Positions 27,238 through 36,215 of a stretch of 62,340 nucleotides of DNA are shown piece by piece; the stretch's first letter is position 1, and each line of letters begins with the position of its first letter. The notes beneath the pieces are model-generated. The model had not been told where the DNA came from, did no database searches, and worked only from the letters and a program-made list of their open reading frames with translations. This stretch comes from Fulvivirga sp. Lineage in GTDB: Bacteria; Bacteroidota; Bacteroidia; Cytophagales; Cyclobacteriaceae. The stretch spans positions 1 through 62,340 of the forward strand of contig JANQLQ010000318.1 of assembly GCA_028280565.1 (NCBI GenBank). Reading direction: 5' to 3'. Both the position numbers and the translations under genes were made by a program.

Positions 27238-28944
27238 TTATTGTTTGATCAATCGAAAGATCGCGCGCTCGTCACCCGAAGTTACCTCGATAAAATAAAT
27301 GCCGGGTTGGCCGTCGAGCTGGTAGGTAATCCTGTCCGTATGGGCTAGCTCCAGTTCATCGATCACTTTTCCCGCTGAAGAGGTGATGTTCACTTCTATT
27401 TGTGCGTAGGTTTCTCCCAGGTCAATGTGCACTTCCGAAGAAGTTGGATTAGGGTAGAGATACACCAAACGTGCGAAAGAGCTTTCTTCTATGCTTAGCA
27501 CCACATCAACCGTAGTACAGGCAGAGGTTTGGACACAACCCTGTGCAGTGGTGATCTCGACTGCATAGCTGCCCCCTGTGCCGGGTGTAAAAGATTGACT
27601 CGTGGCGCCCTCTACTGGGGCATTTGCATTATTACAATCCAGCCATTGGTAAGTAGCATTGTCTTGCTGGCTGGTGAGTGTACTCTCACTCTCTATTACC
27701 TCCGTATCAACGGTGTGAATGACAAGGTTTAACGTGAGCAGGCTATCGCAGCCCGCAGCATTGGGAATGGTCGCCGTGTACGTTCCCGATTCCGTATATT
27801 CTGTGCCCAACCAGGTGTAGCTATCGCAGGCCTCTGCCGTGGCGGTGGAAGAGGAGTTACAGGCTTCTACATCTACAAACGTACAAGCTGAGGTCACTTC
27901 GCAATCTTGGGTAGTGATAATTACGGCGTAGTTCCCGGTTGCCTGTGCTACAAAAGATCGTTCGTTAGCACCGTCAATGGGCGCATTTCCATTATCGCAG
28001 TCAACCCATTGGTAGGACCCCCCTTGTTCGGATACCCTGAGGGTTTTGTTGGTAAGCATAACGGTGTTGTCAATAGAGCCACACGGATCTACCCCAATGA
28101 TAAACATGGAAAGTTGATCTAGCGGACCTGTTTCAATCCAATTTTCATCCGTATTCCTGTCCATAATAGGTACATTTACCCATTCCATACCTTCTTGTTG
28201 GAAGACTGCCAAGGATGACTCTTCATTCCCATTGAGTTCGCCGTCGAAATAATAGAATCGCAGGGTGGCCTGTAGATCCGTATTGTTGTCCGGGTTTATT
28301 TCAAAGGTCCTAGTGATGCCTTCACTGCCATTGATAATCCCGGGGGCGTGTCTTCGAATTATCTCAGTGTCTCCCAAATTACTCATGGATGATATTTCTA
28401 CGCCAATATTGACAGGGTTTACAGCCACTGGTGCATCTAATGGCCCAAAGGTGAAGATGCTGCCATTTTCGCCTGTAACCCGGCTTTCTTCTGATTCTAT
28501 GAGGGCGGCGCCTGGCAAAAATTGAGCAATGGTGAATGTAGCTCCCTCTTCCAGCACTAAGAGACCCCCATTAAAAATAGCTTCGCCAAAAACGGTAATG
28601 TTTGCTTTTAAACTCACACCTCCCCCTGGTTTATTCATCAAGAAATCTGTGATGGGGATATCGGTTTGCCCTGAAAAACTGTGATTTTCAAAATCAGAGT
28701 TTCCATACACAGCCATTGTTTTGGGTTCAAAATCGAGAAAAATGATATCCCCATTGTTGACTAAGGACGCATCGTCAAATGTCAAGGATACCTCGCCGGT
28801 TAAATTTATTTGCGTGGATTCATTCACTAAGGCGGGTTGCCCTTTTGCAGCAGGGAAAGGCAACCCCCATAACATGTAGACCAGCAGCACTTTTCCGAAT
28901 AGTTTAGGAAAGAAGTCGCGTATATTGTTCTCCATAATTTTCAA
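27238..28944 (-). CDS. Secreted protein with type IX secretion C-terminal sorting domain
   Basis: A 568-residue exported protein. After the N-terminal signal, residues about 35-280 form a beta-rich region with a glycine/asparagine-rich scaffold. Two copies of an approximately 55-residue Ig-like repeat (YQWVDCDNGNAPIDGA... and YQWLDCNNANAPVEGA...), each ending in SACTxVDV, flank a CDSYTW...GCDSLLTLNL module. The last 80 residues (LVYLYPNPTSSEVHIDL...GIYFIEV...) are a type A T9SS sorting domain. The repeat and sorting regions are closely shared with the neighbouring protein at 30390-32024. Surface adhesion or matrix role is likely but unproven. Confidence 0.85.
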   Translation of the reverse strand: MKIMENNIRDFFPKLFGKVLLVYMLWGLPFPAAKGQPALVNESTQINLTGEVSLTFDDASLVNNGDIIFLDFEPKTMAVYGNSDFENHSFSGQTDIPITDFLMNKPGGGVSLKANITVFGEAIFNGGLLVLEEGATFTIAQFLPGAALIESEESRVTGENGSIFTFGPLDAPVAVNPVNIGVEISSMSNLGDTEIIRRHAPGIINGSEGITRTFEINPDNNTDLQATLRFYYFDGELNGNEESSLAVFQQEGMEWVNVPIMDRNTDENWIETGPLDQLSMFIIGVDPCGSIDNTVMLTNKTLRVSEQGGSYQWVDCDNGNAPIDGANERSFVAQATGNYAVIITTQDCEVTSACTFVDVEACNSSSTATAEACDSYTWLGTEYTESGTYTATIPNAAGCDSLLTLNLVIHTVDTEVIESESTLTSQQDNATYQWLDCNNANAPVEGATSQSFTPGTGGSYAVEITTAQGCVQTSACTTVDVVLSIEESSFARLVYLYPNPTSSEVHIDLGETYAQIEVNITSSAGKVIDELELAHTDRITYQLDGQPGIYFIEVTSGDERAIFRLIKQ

Positions 28945-28964
28945 TGTTTAGATACTCGAGCGCT

Positions 28965-30353
28965 TCAGTCCGGGGATGCAGTGGTGTTTTTAACATGGGC
29001 ATTCATCGATCTCCCGTTATGATTTTTTAAAGTTTCTACCTCGGCTTCCAGGGATATTATTTTCTCGTTTTGCCGATCGATCAATAGTTGTAGTTCCTGT
29101 ACGGCTTTTGTAAGCGGGACAACCATTTTTGCATAGCTGAGCGTGTAATAGTCATCCTTATTTTGAGGTGGATTTACCGCGTCAAATTCAAATGCACTAT
29201 CCCGGGCTGCTTTTTCAACTTCCTGTGCGATAAAACCGGTTTCTACTTTATCGGAGACACCACCGTTGGTATTATTAAATTTTTTGGAAAGCTTTGATTT
29301 ATCGACGTTGTAGGTGACCGGGCGCAGGCGCATGATGAAGTCGAGGCCGGGCACATCCTCGGCTACGTTTACTTTATACCGTCCGTCGGATAGGGTAGAC
29401 CAGTCTACCTGTCCCCCGATGCTGGTAACATCTGCATTACCAATACGCACTTGGTTATCTGCCGTGATGGTGGCTTGGTGGCCGATAGCAGTGCTGTTCG
29501 TGTACGAATTGACAGGGGCATCATTTTGAGCGAAAGCTCCTATGTAGGTGCAATTTTCGTTAGTTGTGCCGTTGAAGCCTGCGTCAAAGCCTATGGCCAC
29601 GTTTGCATTACCTACAGTGTTTTCCTGCAGTGAACGGAAACCGGCAGTTACATTTTTGGAACCTGAAGTATTCTTATTTAGGGCATAGCTGCCAATACTG
29701 GTGTTGTCTGCGCCGATCGTGTTTCTCTGGTTTGCCTGGTATCCCATTGTTACATTATGTGCGCCTGTGGTATTTTGCTCCAAGGTGCGTGCGCCAACAC
29801 TAACATTAGCGTAAGCAAGGAACGGAAATACGGACGGATTTCCCGGGGTATTTGGAGCCGAGAATGCTGCTTCGGTAGTTCGAGAAGCAGACCCCCACCC
29901 AACAGCTACATGGAATGCATTTCCACTTCCTGAAGCAGGCCCTTGAAAGTCTCTAAGAGCTTCAAAACCAATGGCTACATTAGCATTTCCTACAACTGTG
30001 TTATTTCCCATACTTTGGCCCGCACCTTCACCCGCGAGCACATTGCTCCCTGTAAATGATATTGGGAGCTCTTCGGCGGCTAAGTCATTCCATTCCGTAC
30101 CTGTGTAGAACCAAAAAGACCCGGTTTCATTATCAAATACTAATAGTCCCGTGGCCGGGTCAGTTATAGCTTCCCGCTGTGCAGTGTTCATCCTAGGTAC
30201 CAGCATCCCCTTGGTTGTTGAACTTACATCCAATATAGCAGAAGCATCTGCCGGCGAAGAGTCTTGATTGATGCCTACTCCCTGTCCAAAAGATAAATAG
30301 GCAAATCCTGTCAATAAGGCTATGATCGCATGAATTTTTAGTGTGGTTTTCAT
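28965..30353 (-). CDS. Tail-fibre-like surface protein with C-terminal S74 intramolecular chaperone domain
   Basis: A 462-residue exported protein. Residues about 105-290 contain repeats resembling YadA/trimeric-adhesin head units (NVAIGFEALRD, NVTMGYQANQR, NTSIGSYALNK, NVAIGFDAGFN). The C-terminal third carries the S74 endosialidase-type chaperone: SDGRYKVNVAED, LRPVTYNVDK and GFIAQEVEKA, then a coiled coil (LQLLIDRQNEKIISLEAEVETLKNH). Such domains promote trimerisation of beta-helical fibres and cut themselves off. It lies between two T9SS-type secreted proteins, so it probably forms a trimeric surface fibre. Confidence 0.83.
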   Translation of the reverse strand: MKTTLKIHAIIALLTGFAYLSFGQGVGINQDSSPADASAILDVSSTTKGMLVPRMNTAQREAITDPATGLLVFDNETGSFWFYTGTEWNDLAAEELPISFTGSNVLAGEGAGQSMGNNTVVGNANVAIGFEALRDFQGPASGSGNAFHVAVGWGSASRTTEAAFSAPNTPGNPSVFPFLAYANVSVGARTLEQNTTGAHNVTMGYQANQRNTIGADNTSIGSYALNKNTSGSKNVTAGFRSLQENTVGNANVAIGFDAGFNGTTNENCTYIGAFAQNDAPVNSYTNSTAIGHQATITADNQVRIGNADVTSIGGQVDWSTLSDGRYKVNVAEDVPGLDFIMRLRPVTYNVDKSKLSKKFNNTNGGVSDKVETGFIAQEVEKAARDSAFEFDAVNPPQNKDDYYTLSYAKMVVPLTKAVQELQLLIDRQNEKIISLEAEVETLKNHNGRSMNAHVKNTTASPD

Positions 30354-30389
30354 CGCATGTATAAATTTTTGATATATGAGTTATTAGTG

Positions 30390-32024
30390 TTATTGAATGA
30401 TCATCCTAGCATGTGCCGTAGGGCCGGTACTACTTTGGATGGTGACCAGGTAAGCACCAGGGGGAACATCCAATTGTAGGTTGGCCTGGCGCATGTTGTT
30501 TCTTGTCATTGTCCAGTGGACTTTCCCTGGGAGGTCACTTACCGTAACCTCAACCCTAGGGTATGTTTTGGCCAGGTCGATATTGATCCGCCCGTCACTT
30601 GGATTGGGGTAAATGGCCAAGTTGTGACCGAAGGTATTTTCTTCGATACCCAGTATTACCTCTACCGCAACACATTCTGTGGTTCTTGTACAGCCGTCAG
30701 CTGTGGTGATCTCAACGGCATAACGACCGCTGTTCCCTGGTGTAAAAGAGGAGGAGGTGGCACCGTTTACAGGTGCATCGTCATTATCACAATCCAACCA
30801 TTGGTAGGTGGAATTGGCCTGCTGGCTAGTAAGCGTACCCCCTGCTCGTGTGATCGCTGTATTTACGGTATCGATCGTCAAGTTAAGGGTTAATAGGCTA
30901 TCACAGCCTAAGCTATTGGGTAAAGTGGCCGTGTAGGTACCTGTTTCGCTGTAGGGATTGCCAAGCCAAGTGTATTCGAAACAGGCTTGTACATTTTGAG
31001 TGGACGAACTATTGCATGAGTTAATATCCACAAACGTACAAGCTGATGTTTCTGAGCAAGAGCCGTTCGTTATAATTACTGCATAGTTTCCGTTGTCTTC
31101 TGCGCTAAAGGTGCGTTCAGTAGCTCCTTCGACAGGCGTATTGCCATTGTCACAATCGATCCATTGATAGCTATCCGCATTTTCATCATTGCTTGAAATT
31201 ATCCGGGCGTTTATGCTAAGTGTATTGTCAATAGGTTCACAAAAGACAAATTCCACTTCATCCACATAGCTTTGGGCGTTGAAAAAGATGGGATTAGGAC
31301 TTACAAAATAGGGAGAGTTTGACAGCACAAAGATCATGCTATCAGGCATGACGTCCTCCATTTTAATTTCTATCTCCGCATTAAATGCGGTGTATTCCGA
31401 TACGTCATCGTAAACTTCGTTTACAAAGGCTATGGTATCTCTTTCACCGGAAATAACATTGTATTTAGTGAACAGTGCATAGACTGCAAAACCACCATCA
31501 AATGTTGTTTCTTGCTCTAAGGGTCCGTTTTCGGTACACGTGCCAGCGTCAAAAGTTTGAGAGGGACCGCTATTATGTTTATAGAAACCGGTTATTGCTA
31601 CAGGAATAGCATCAAAAGGATAAGGAGATGGAAGTGCTTCTTGCACAAGCTCTTCAATTTCAAAAATACCTATTACACTTACACCAAATCCAAAGCCCGG
31701 ATCATTAAGCGCCAGTGCGGAATTACCACTATAAACGTGTTCTGCTTCGGTCACTTGGGTTACAAATGAGGGTGGATTAAGAAAGAAAAAATCATCAAAT
31801 GTTTTAAAACCCAAGGGTCGGCCCTCGCCTGTAAATGAATTAAAAAATGATAAAGTGCCGCCTTCATTTTGGCACGTTCCAGGGTTTATAGAAGATGTCC
31901 TGCGATATATATTGACGTTTTGGCTTCCAAAATTCTCAAAATCGCCATTAACAAGCTCCTGGGCCTCGATAGAGGTATAACCAAGACCTGGAATGATCAA
32001 TAAATAGAGTATATACCTTTTCAT
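30390..32024 (-). CDS. Secreted protein with Ig-like repeats and T9SS sorting domain
   Basis: A 544-residue exported protein with a signal peptide (ends near residue 21). The N-terminal ~270 residues (LVNGDFENFG...) resemble a jelly-roll carbohydrate-binding-like domain. The remainder repeats the design of the protein at 27238-28944: two Ig-like units (SYQWIDCDNGNTPVEGA and TYQWLDCDNDDAPVNGA), an intervening ACFEYTWLG...GCDSLLTLNL module and a C-terminal T9SS sorting domain (LAIYPNPSDGRINIDL...GAYLVTIQS). The two genes are evident paralogues in their C-terminal halves. Confidence 0.85.
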   Translation of the reverse strand: MKRYILYLLIIPGLGYTSIEAQELVNGDFENFGSQNVNIYRRTSSINPGTCQNEGGTLSFFNSFTGEGRPLGFKTFDDFFFLNPPSFVTQVTEAEHVYSGNSALALNDPGFGFGVSVIGIFEIEELVQEALPSPYPFDAIPVAITGFYKHNSGPSQTFDAGTCTENGPLEQETTFDGGFAVYALFTKYNVISGERDTIAFVNEVYDDVSEYTAFNAEIEIKMEDVMPDSMIFVLSNSPYFVSPNPIFFNAQSYVDEVEFVFCEPIDNTLSINARIISSNDENADSYQWIDCDNGNTPVEGATERTFSAEDNGNYAVIITNGSCSETSACTFVDINSCNSSSTQNVQACFEYTWLGNPYSETGTYTATLPNSLGCDSLLTLNLTIDTVNTAITRAGGTLTSQQANSTYQWLDCDNDDAPVNGATSSSFTPGNSGRYAVEITTADGCTRTTECVAVEVILGIEENTFGHNLAIYPNPSDGRINIDLAKTYPRVEVTVSDLPGKVHWTMTRNNMRQANLQLDVPPGAYLVTIQSSTGPTAHARMIIQ

Positions 32025-32046
32025 GATTATGATTTTTATTCTTTTT

Positions 32047-33324
32047 CTAGTTCGTCTCTAGTATTTCATACAATCCATAAATAATACCTCCGGCTACTAC
32101 ATCAATGCGCTTTTCGGCAGTGTTGGTAGCAGGATCAGTTTCGTATATGGCATTAATGCCTTCCACTGAATTGTATACCGTCAGCTGAACTTTGTCATTG
32201 TAGTTGTAGGCCATACCCGCTGTTAACCCGGCATTCATAGGTATGCCTTCTACCAGTTCAGCAGTTTTGTTCACGAGGTCCAGCTTAGCCCATCGCATGA
32301 GTGGGAGGTTTACAAGATCAGCACCGTTGCTGGGTTCTTCCATCAAGACATTAGTGTAAGCGATACCGTCTCTTACATAAAGAAACCCGGCATTGATCAC
32401 TGGAGTATTGGCTGCGCCTTCGATAGCATACTGGGGGATAAACTCGTAGCTAGTATCCACTTCATCAGCACCTGCCAGTACCCGGACTATCTTGGCCGGG
32501 GTAAATTCATCAGGGCCTTCAAGACCAAGGCCGCCCTGGGTGGGAATATAGAGGTTTCCCTCCTCGTCAACTGTATTGGACTTAAAGCGCATGAAAGGTT
32601 GACCTGCATATTTAGTCCCCGGGATAATTATGTTCTTTTCGAATGTCCCTGTATTCAAGTCGATCACAGCTAAAATAGACCCACCTTCATTCTGGTAAAC
32701 AAAAGGTGGAAAGGTGAGGCCGGTGTAAAGGCAGGCAAACATCTTATCACCTCTTATGTACAAGTCATTATAATAGTTAGCCCCATTTTCCGGGATGGTC
32801 ATAGCTTCTGACATGTCGATCTCACCGGTACGGTTAAAGGTAGAAGGGTTAAATACTTGGATGTTAGTTGTATTGAAGTCCACATAGTAGCCCCTAGAAG
32901 CGCTCGCGAAAACTACACTAGAGCCACCACGAAACGTTTCGATAATACTGCCATCACTAGGTTGAAATCCATCCAACAAGGTGACCTTTTGATAACCCGG
33001 GCCACTGAAAAGCTTTTGTTGGTTAACTACATAGTCTTGGAAGGCCACTCCCCCTGAAATTGCCGGATAAGCAATAGTAGTTGGTAGAGCCGGGGCATCC
33101 ACAGTGGCCGGTGGAAATTCATCGAAGCCGGTTATAAACCCGTTAGATGAAGATCCACTTCGTGTGAATAACATATAATTGAACTCTTCACCGAGGTCAA
33201 CGGTCCTACCAGGGTTGATCGGAATAGGATCGTTTGTGGCACAACTTGCCAATAGGATGGCACCGGTTATGCATTTCATCATTCTACAGACCCATTTCAT
33301 ATTACCCATCTTATTGTAATGCAT
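32047..33324 (-). CDS. DUF4374-type lipoprotein, partner of the TonB receptor
   Basis: A 425-residue lipoprotein (lipobox LASC near residue 28) with a beta-propeller-like body. It matches the general pattern of DUF4374 proteins, which in Bacteroidota accompany TonB receptors for siderophore or metal-chelate uptake (IAYPAISGGVAFQDYVVNQQKLF, LYIPTQGG...). The start region overlaps the end of the receptor gene by 14 bp, indicating translational coupling. Several near ATGs make the exact start uncertain. It probably lies on the cell surface and helps capture the receptor's ligand. Confidence 0.75.
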   Translation of the reverse strand: MHYNKMGNMKWVCRMMKCITGAILLASCATNDPIPINPGRTVDLGEEFNYMLFTRSGSSSNGFITGFDEFPPATVDAPALPTTIAYPAISGGVAFQDYVVNQQKLFSGPGYQKVTLLDGFQPSDGSIIETFRGGSSVVFASASRGYYVDFNTTNIQVFNPSTFNRTGEIDMSEAMTIPENGANYYNDLYIRGDKMFACLYTGLTFPPFVYQNEGGSILAVIDLNTGTFEKNIIIPGTKYAGQPFMRFKSNTVDEEGNLYIPTQGGLGLEGPDEFTPAKIVRVLAGADEVDTSYEFIPQYAIEGAANTPVINAGFLYVRDGIAYTNVLMEEPSNGADLVNLPLMRWAKLDLVNKTAELVEGIPMNAGLTAGMAYNYNDKVQLTVYNSVEGINAIYETDPATNTAEKRIDVVAGGIIYGLYEILETN

Positions 33325-35698
33325 ACCTGAGTTTTATATTAAAATTTCTACCGGGTCGCTGTACACGCCAATTGTCGTAAACATCATCGTTGAAAGCATT
33401 GTTAAGTCGCCCGGAAAGGCTCCATTGGCCATCGCTGGCTGTGTAAGTCAACTCACAAGAATGAATATTTTGTACCGGTATGAAGTTCTCAATGTTCTTC
33501 CTCCCCCTTGCTTCACGGATGCTGGAAAAATCGTCGAAGAAATCGTAGTAATAGGTAAGAGCAAGCTTGTCGTTGGAAGCGATCAAATCTTTCAATTCAT
33601 AGGTCACATCTGCATTCATAAAAAAACTAGGAATGTTAGGTAACCGCTCACCTACCTGGTCTTGGTCCGCGAAGGTAACTGCGCTGCGCATGCGTATATC
33701 TTGGAAAGTAGTAGCAAGGTTGGCGCGGAGGTTTTTATGAGGTTCAATGGAAACATAGGCATCAGTACCCGCAATCTCTACTTCTTCCTCATTAAAATAC
33801 TGTGCTAGGTCAAAACCTGGTGCCAAAAGAATGATCCGGTCGCGTTGATAGCGATAGAAACCATTGAATTCAATAGCCATGGGCGTAGTGCCGAACAAAA
33901 GTGTTCGGTAAAAAAGACCTAGGTTATAGTTATCGCTTTGCTCTGGCCGTAAGTTTACATTTGACCGTATAGTGCTTTGATTTCCAAAAAGCTCAACTTC
34001 TTCCGGTAGCCGGTACGCATACTCGTAAGATGTACGGAGATAAAAATTGTTTGTAAAAGAATACTTTACTGCGGCGTTACCTCCGTTATAATTATTGTTG
34101 GCTGACCTTTTTTCAAAACCTTCTTCCCCTTGTCCCGGCTCTAGGCTTTCCAAACTGGTGGCATCAGCTTTTAAATGGTAGTTTTTGTAAGTAACCAGCG
34201 TTTCTAATTTTTTTTGCAGCCAGGTAGCTTTCCATTCCAGTCCAGCATAATTATGAAGCAGGTTGGCGGGAAAACGGAAAGGATCAAGCTCATTCTGTGG
34301 CACAAAGTCATTGCGGCCTTTGCGATCCTGGTTGATGATAAGATGACTGACCGTTAAAATATGGTCATCACTCATGGCATATTTAAGTGTAGTCCTGTTG
34401 AGTAGTATTTCCCGATCTAGGGCAATAGAAGCAGAACTGCCAAACAATTCGGCGCCGTTCGCATTTTCAACATCCACTCCATCACGTTGTACCGGTTCGC
34501 CATACCAATTGTAGAATACCCCGGTGGAATCCAGTACATTTTGTGTGTAATTGCCATAGTTGGATTTAAGTAGCACGCTAAGCTTATCATCCAATAGCGT
34601 TATTTTGTAGTCCAACATGGCTGTAAAGCCATTTTCTTCGTCTGTGGCTTCGCCAAAAGCAAAAATAGGATCGAAAGTGATGGGTGTTTGTATTTCACGA
34701 TATATATCATTGTATAAGGCTGTGAGTTTAAGTTCGTCCGCCCAGGGTTTGTCCCTGGCGCCAAAAGTGATGTCGCCATAGTAGGATTGATAAGCGCTGT
34801 GGAACCTTCTTACCTCGATGATTCTCTCTGCCCTGCTCGTTTCAGCGTTAAGCTCATGTGCATCTATTTTATAATTGTTATCAGAATAGTTGTGAAAGAA
34901 ATTACTACCTATAAAAAAGTCATTGTCGTTGATAAAGAAAAGATTGATAGATGGGCGGTGGGTATTAAAAGAACCATATTGATAGGTGACATCTACATAC
35001 GTTTTGTCATATTTTTTAGGAACAATATTGATACCCCCACCTAGTGCATCCGTACCTACCTCAAGCGGCGTTACCCCGCGGTATACATCGATACGCTCCA
35101 CTTGGTTAACAGGCATATTATTGACATCCAAACCACTGGACATGTATTTAATCGGTAAACCATCATAATACCTACGGATGGAAGTGCCCTGTGCACCTTG
35201 TATGGAGATATTAACATCACTGCCCAAACCGCCTGATTGCCTTACCCGCACACCACTCGTACGATTAAGCATTTCAACAGGGTCAGTGTTGATGGCTTGC
35301 ACAGTTTTGGCATTTATGGAGGTAATGGATAATGGCTCCCGGCTTATTACCAGTACTTCAGACTCTCCTTCGACTATCACCTCTTGAAGTGTTTCTACAG
35401 CCGGGTTCAATATGATTTTCAAATAAACATTTTCATTATTGGCTAGGTCTATGGTTTCTACGATGGTTTTATAGGATGATGCAGACACTTGAACTTGGTA
35501 TGCACGTTCGTTCAACCCTTCGAAGGTAAAGTGACCGTCTAAGTCTGTGGTGGTTGTGTATCCTGTAGATAACAACGCTATATTGGCAAAAGCTACGGGG
35601 TTTGCTGATCTATCTACCACAACCCCGGAGATCTCCTGTGAGTATGAGTAAGAACATATATTAACAATGGTTATGATAATAATTGATCTCAAATTCAA
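33311..35698 (-). CDS. TonB-dependent receptor (siderophore-type)
   Basis: A 795-residue outer-membrane protein: signal peptide, carboxypeptidase-regulatory-like domain (about 22-95), plug domain with TSGVRVRQSGGLGSDVNISIQGAQG-type sequence and RIDVYRGVTPLEVGTDALGGGINIV, and a long barrel ending RNFNIKLRYALQ. It pairs with the downstream DUF4374 lipoprotein and faces a divergent membrane-PAS-AraC regulator 517 bp away. This arrangement is common for iron-siderophore or copper chelate uptake in Bacteroidota; the ligand is not known. Confidence 0.88.
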   Translation of the reverse strand: MNLRSIIIITIVNICSYSYSQEISGVVVDRSANPVAFANIALLSTGYTTTTDLDGHFTFEGLNERAYQVQVSASSYKTIVETIDLANNENVYLKIILNPAVETLQEVIVEGESEVLVISREPLSITSINAKTVQAINTDPVEMLNRTSGVRVRQSGGLGSDVNISIQGAQGTSIRRYYDGLPIKYMSSGLDVNNMPVNQVERIDVYRGVTPLEVGTDALGGGINIVPKKYDKTYVDVTYQYGSFNTHRPSINLFFINDNDFFIGSNFFHNYSDNNYKIDAHELNAETSRAERIIEVRRFHSAYQSYYGDITFGARDKPWADELKLTALYNDIYREIQTPITFDPIFAFGEATDEENGFTAMLDYKITLLDDKLSVLLKSNYGNYTQNVLDSTGVFYNWYGEPVQRDGVDVENANGAELFGSSASIALDREILLNRTTLKYAMSDDHILTVSHLIINQDRKGRNDFVPQNELDPFRFPANLLHNYAGLEWKATWLQKKLETLVTYKNYHLKADATSLESLEPGQGEEGFEKRSANNNYNGGNAAVKYSFTNNFYLRTSYEYAYRLPEEVELFGNQSTIRSNVNLRPEQSDNYNLGLFYRTLLFGTTPMAIEFNGFYRYQRDRIILLAPGFDLAQYFNEEEVEIAGTDAYVSIEPHKNLRANLATTFQDIRMRSAVTFADQDQVGERLPNIPSFFMNADVTYELKDLIASNDKLALTYYYDFFDDFSSIREARGRKNIENFIPVQNIHSCELTYTASDGQWSLSGRLNNAFNDDVYDNWRVQRPGRNFNIKLRYALQ

Positions 35699-36215
35699 TT
35701 AAATTTTAGTATCGCTATTGAATTGGAAAATTTGTGAACATGCAAAAGGAGTCAATCGCTATCACTGGTGCTTTTGTGGCGCCCTGTAAACAACATTAGA
35801 AACTTCAAGGCTTTTTCTACGGGGATACAAGTGGCTGGTGATTTCCCGGTTATCCATCGATGCCCTAAAACCGGTATTTATTTTGTATCCAAAAGCACTC
35901 GAACTTGGTGAAGGAAGAGGATTATTCTGCCATAGACCCTGTCTATGATGTATTGCTAAGCAGGTCATTTCATAGGTTTTTTGAAAATAAGGCCATCCAA
36001 ATCCCCGGCAAACCGTTGAAGACATAAGACCTTATTACTATTTAGACTAATTCTAAATGCAATAATCGATACACAATTTGTGTTTGGAGTCCGAAAACAG
36101 GCACAATTCCGATTTTAGTACCTAGAGTTTATAGTAAACGGGAAGTTTTGAATGTAACGGTTACTAGCCAAGCTTCCTCCAGCGGATCAAGCTTTTGGAG
36201 GACTAAGAGATAAAA
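35699..36215. other. Intergenic region between divergent TonB receptor and AraC regulator
   Basis: A 517-bp gap. It must contain both divergent promoters. I see no convincing gene: a short open frame on the minus strand at 35762-36025 encodes a low-complexity mixture with no family likeness. No inverted repeat strong enough to call an operator was noticed. Confidence 0.5.

Noticed and set aside
35762-36025. Small protein gene on the minus strand
   Set aside because: The 87-residue translation shows no recognisable motif, signal peptide or conserved pattern and lies in the divergent promoter region.
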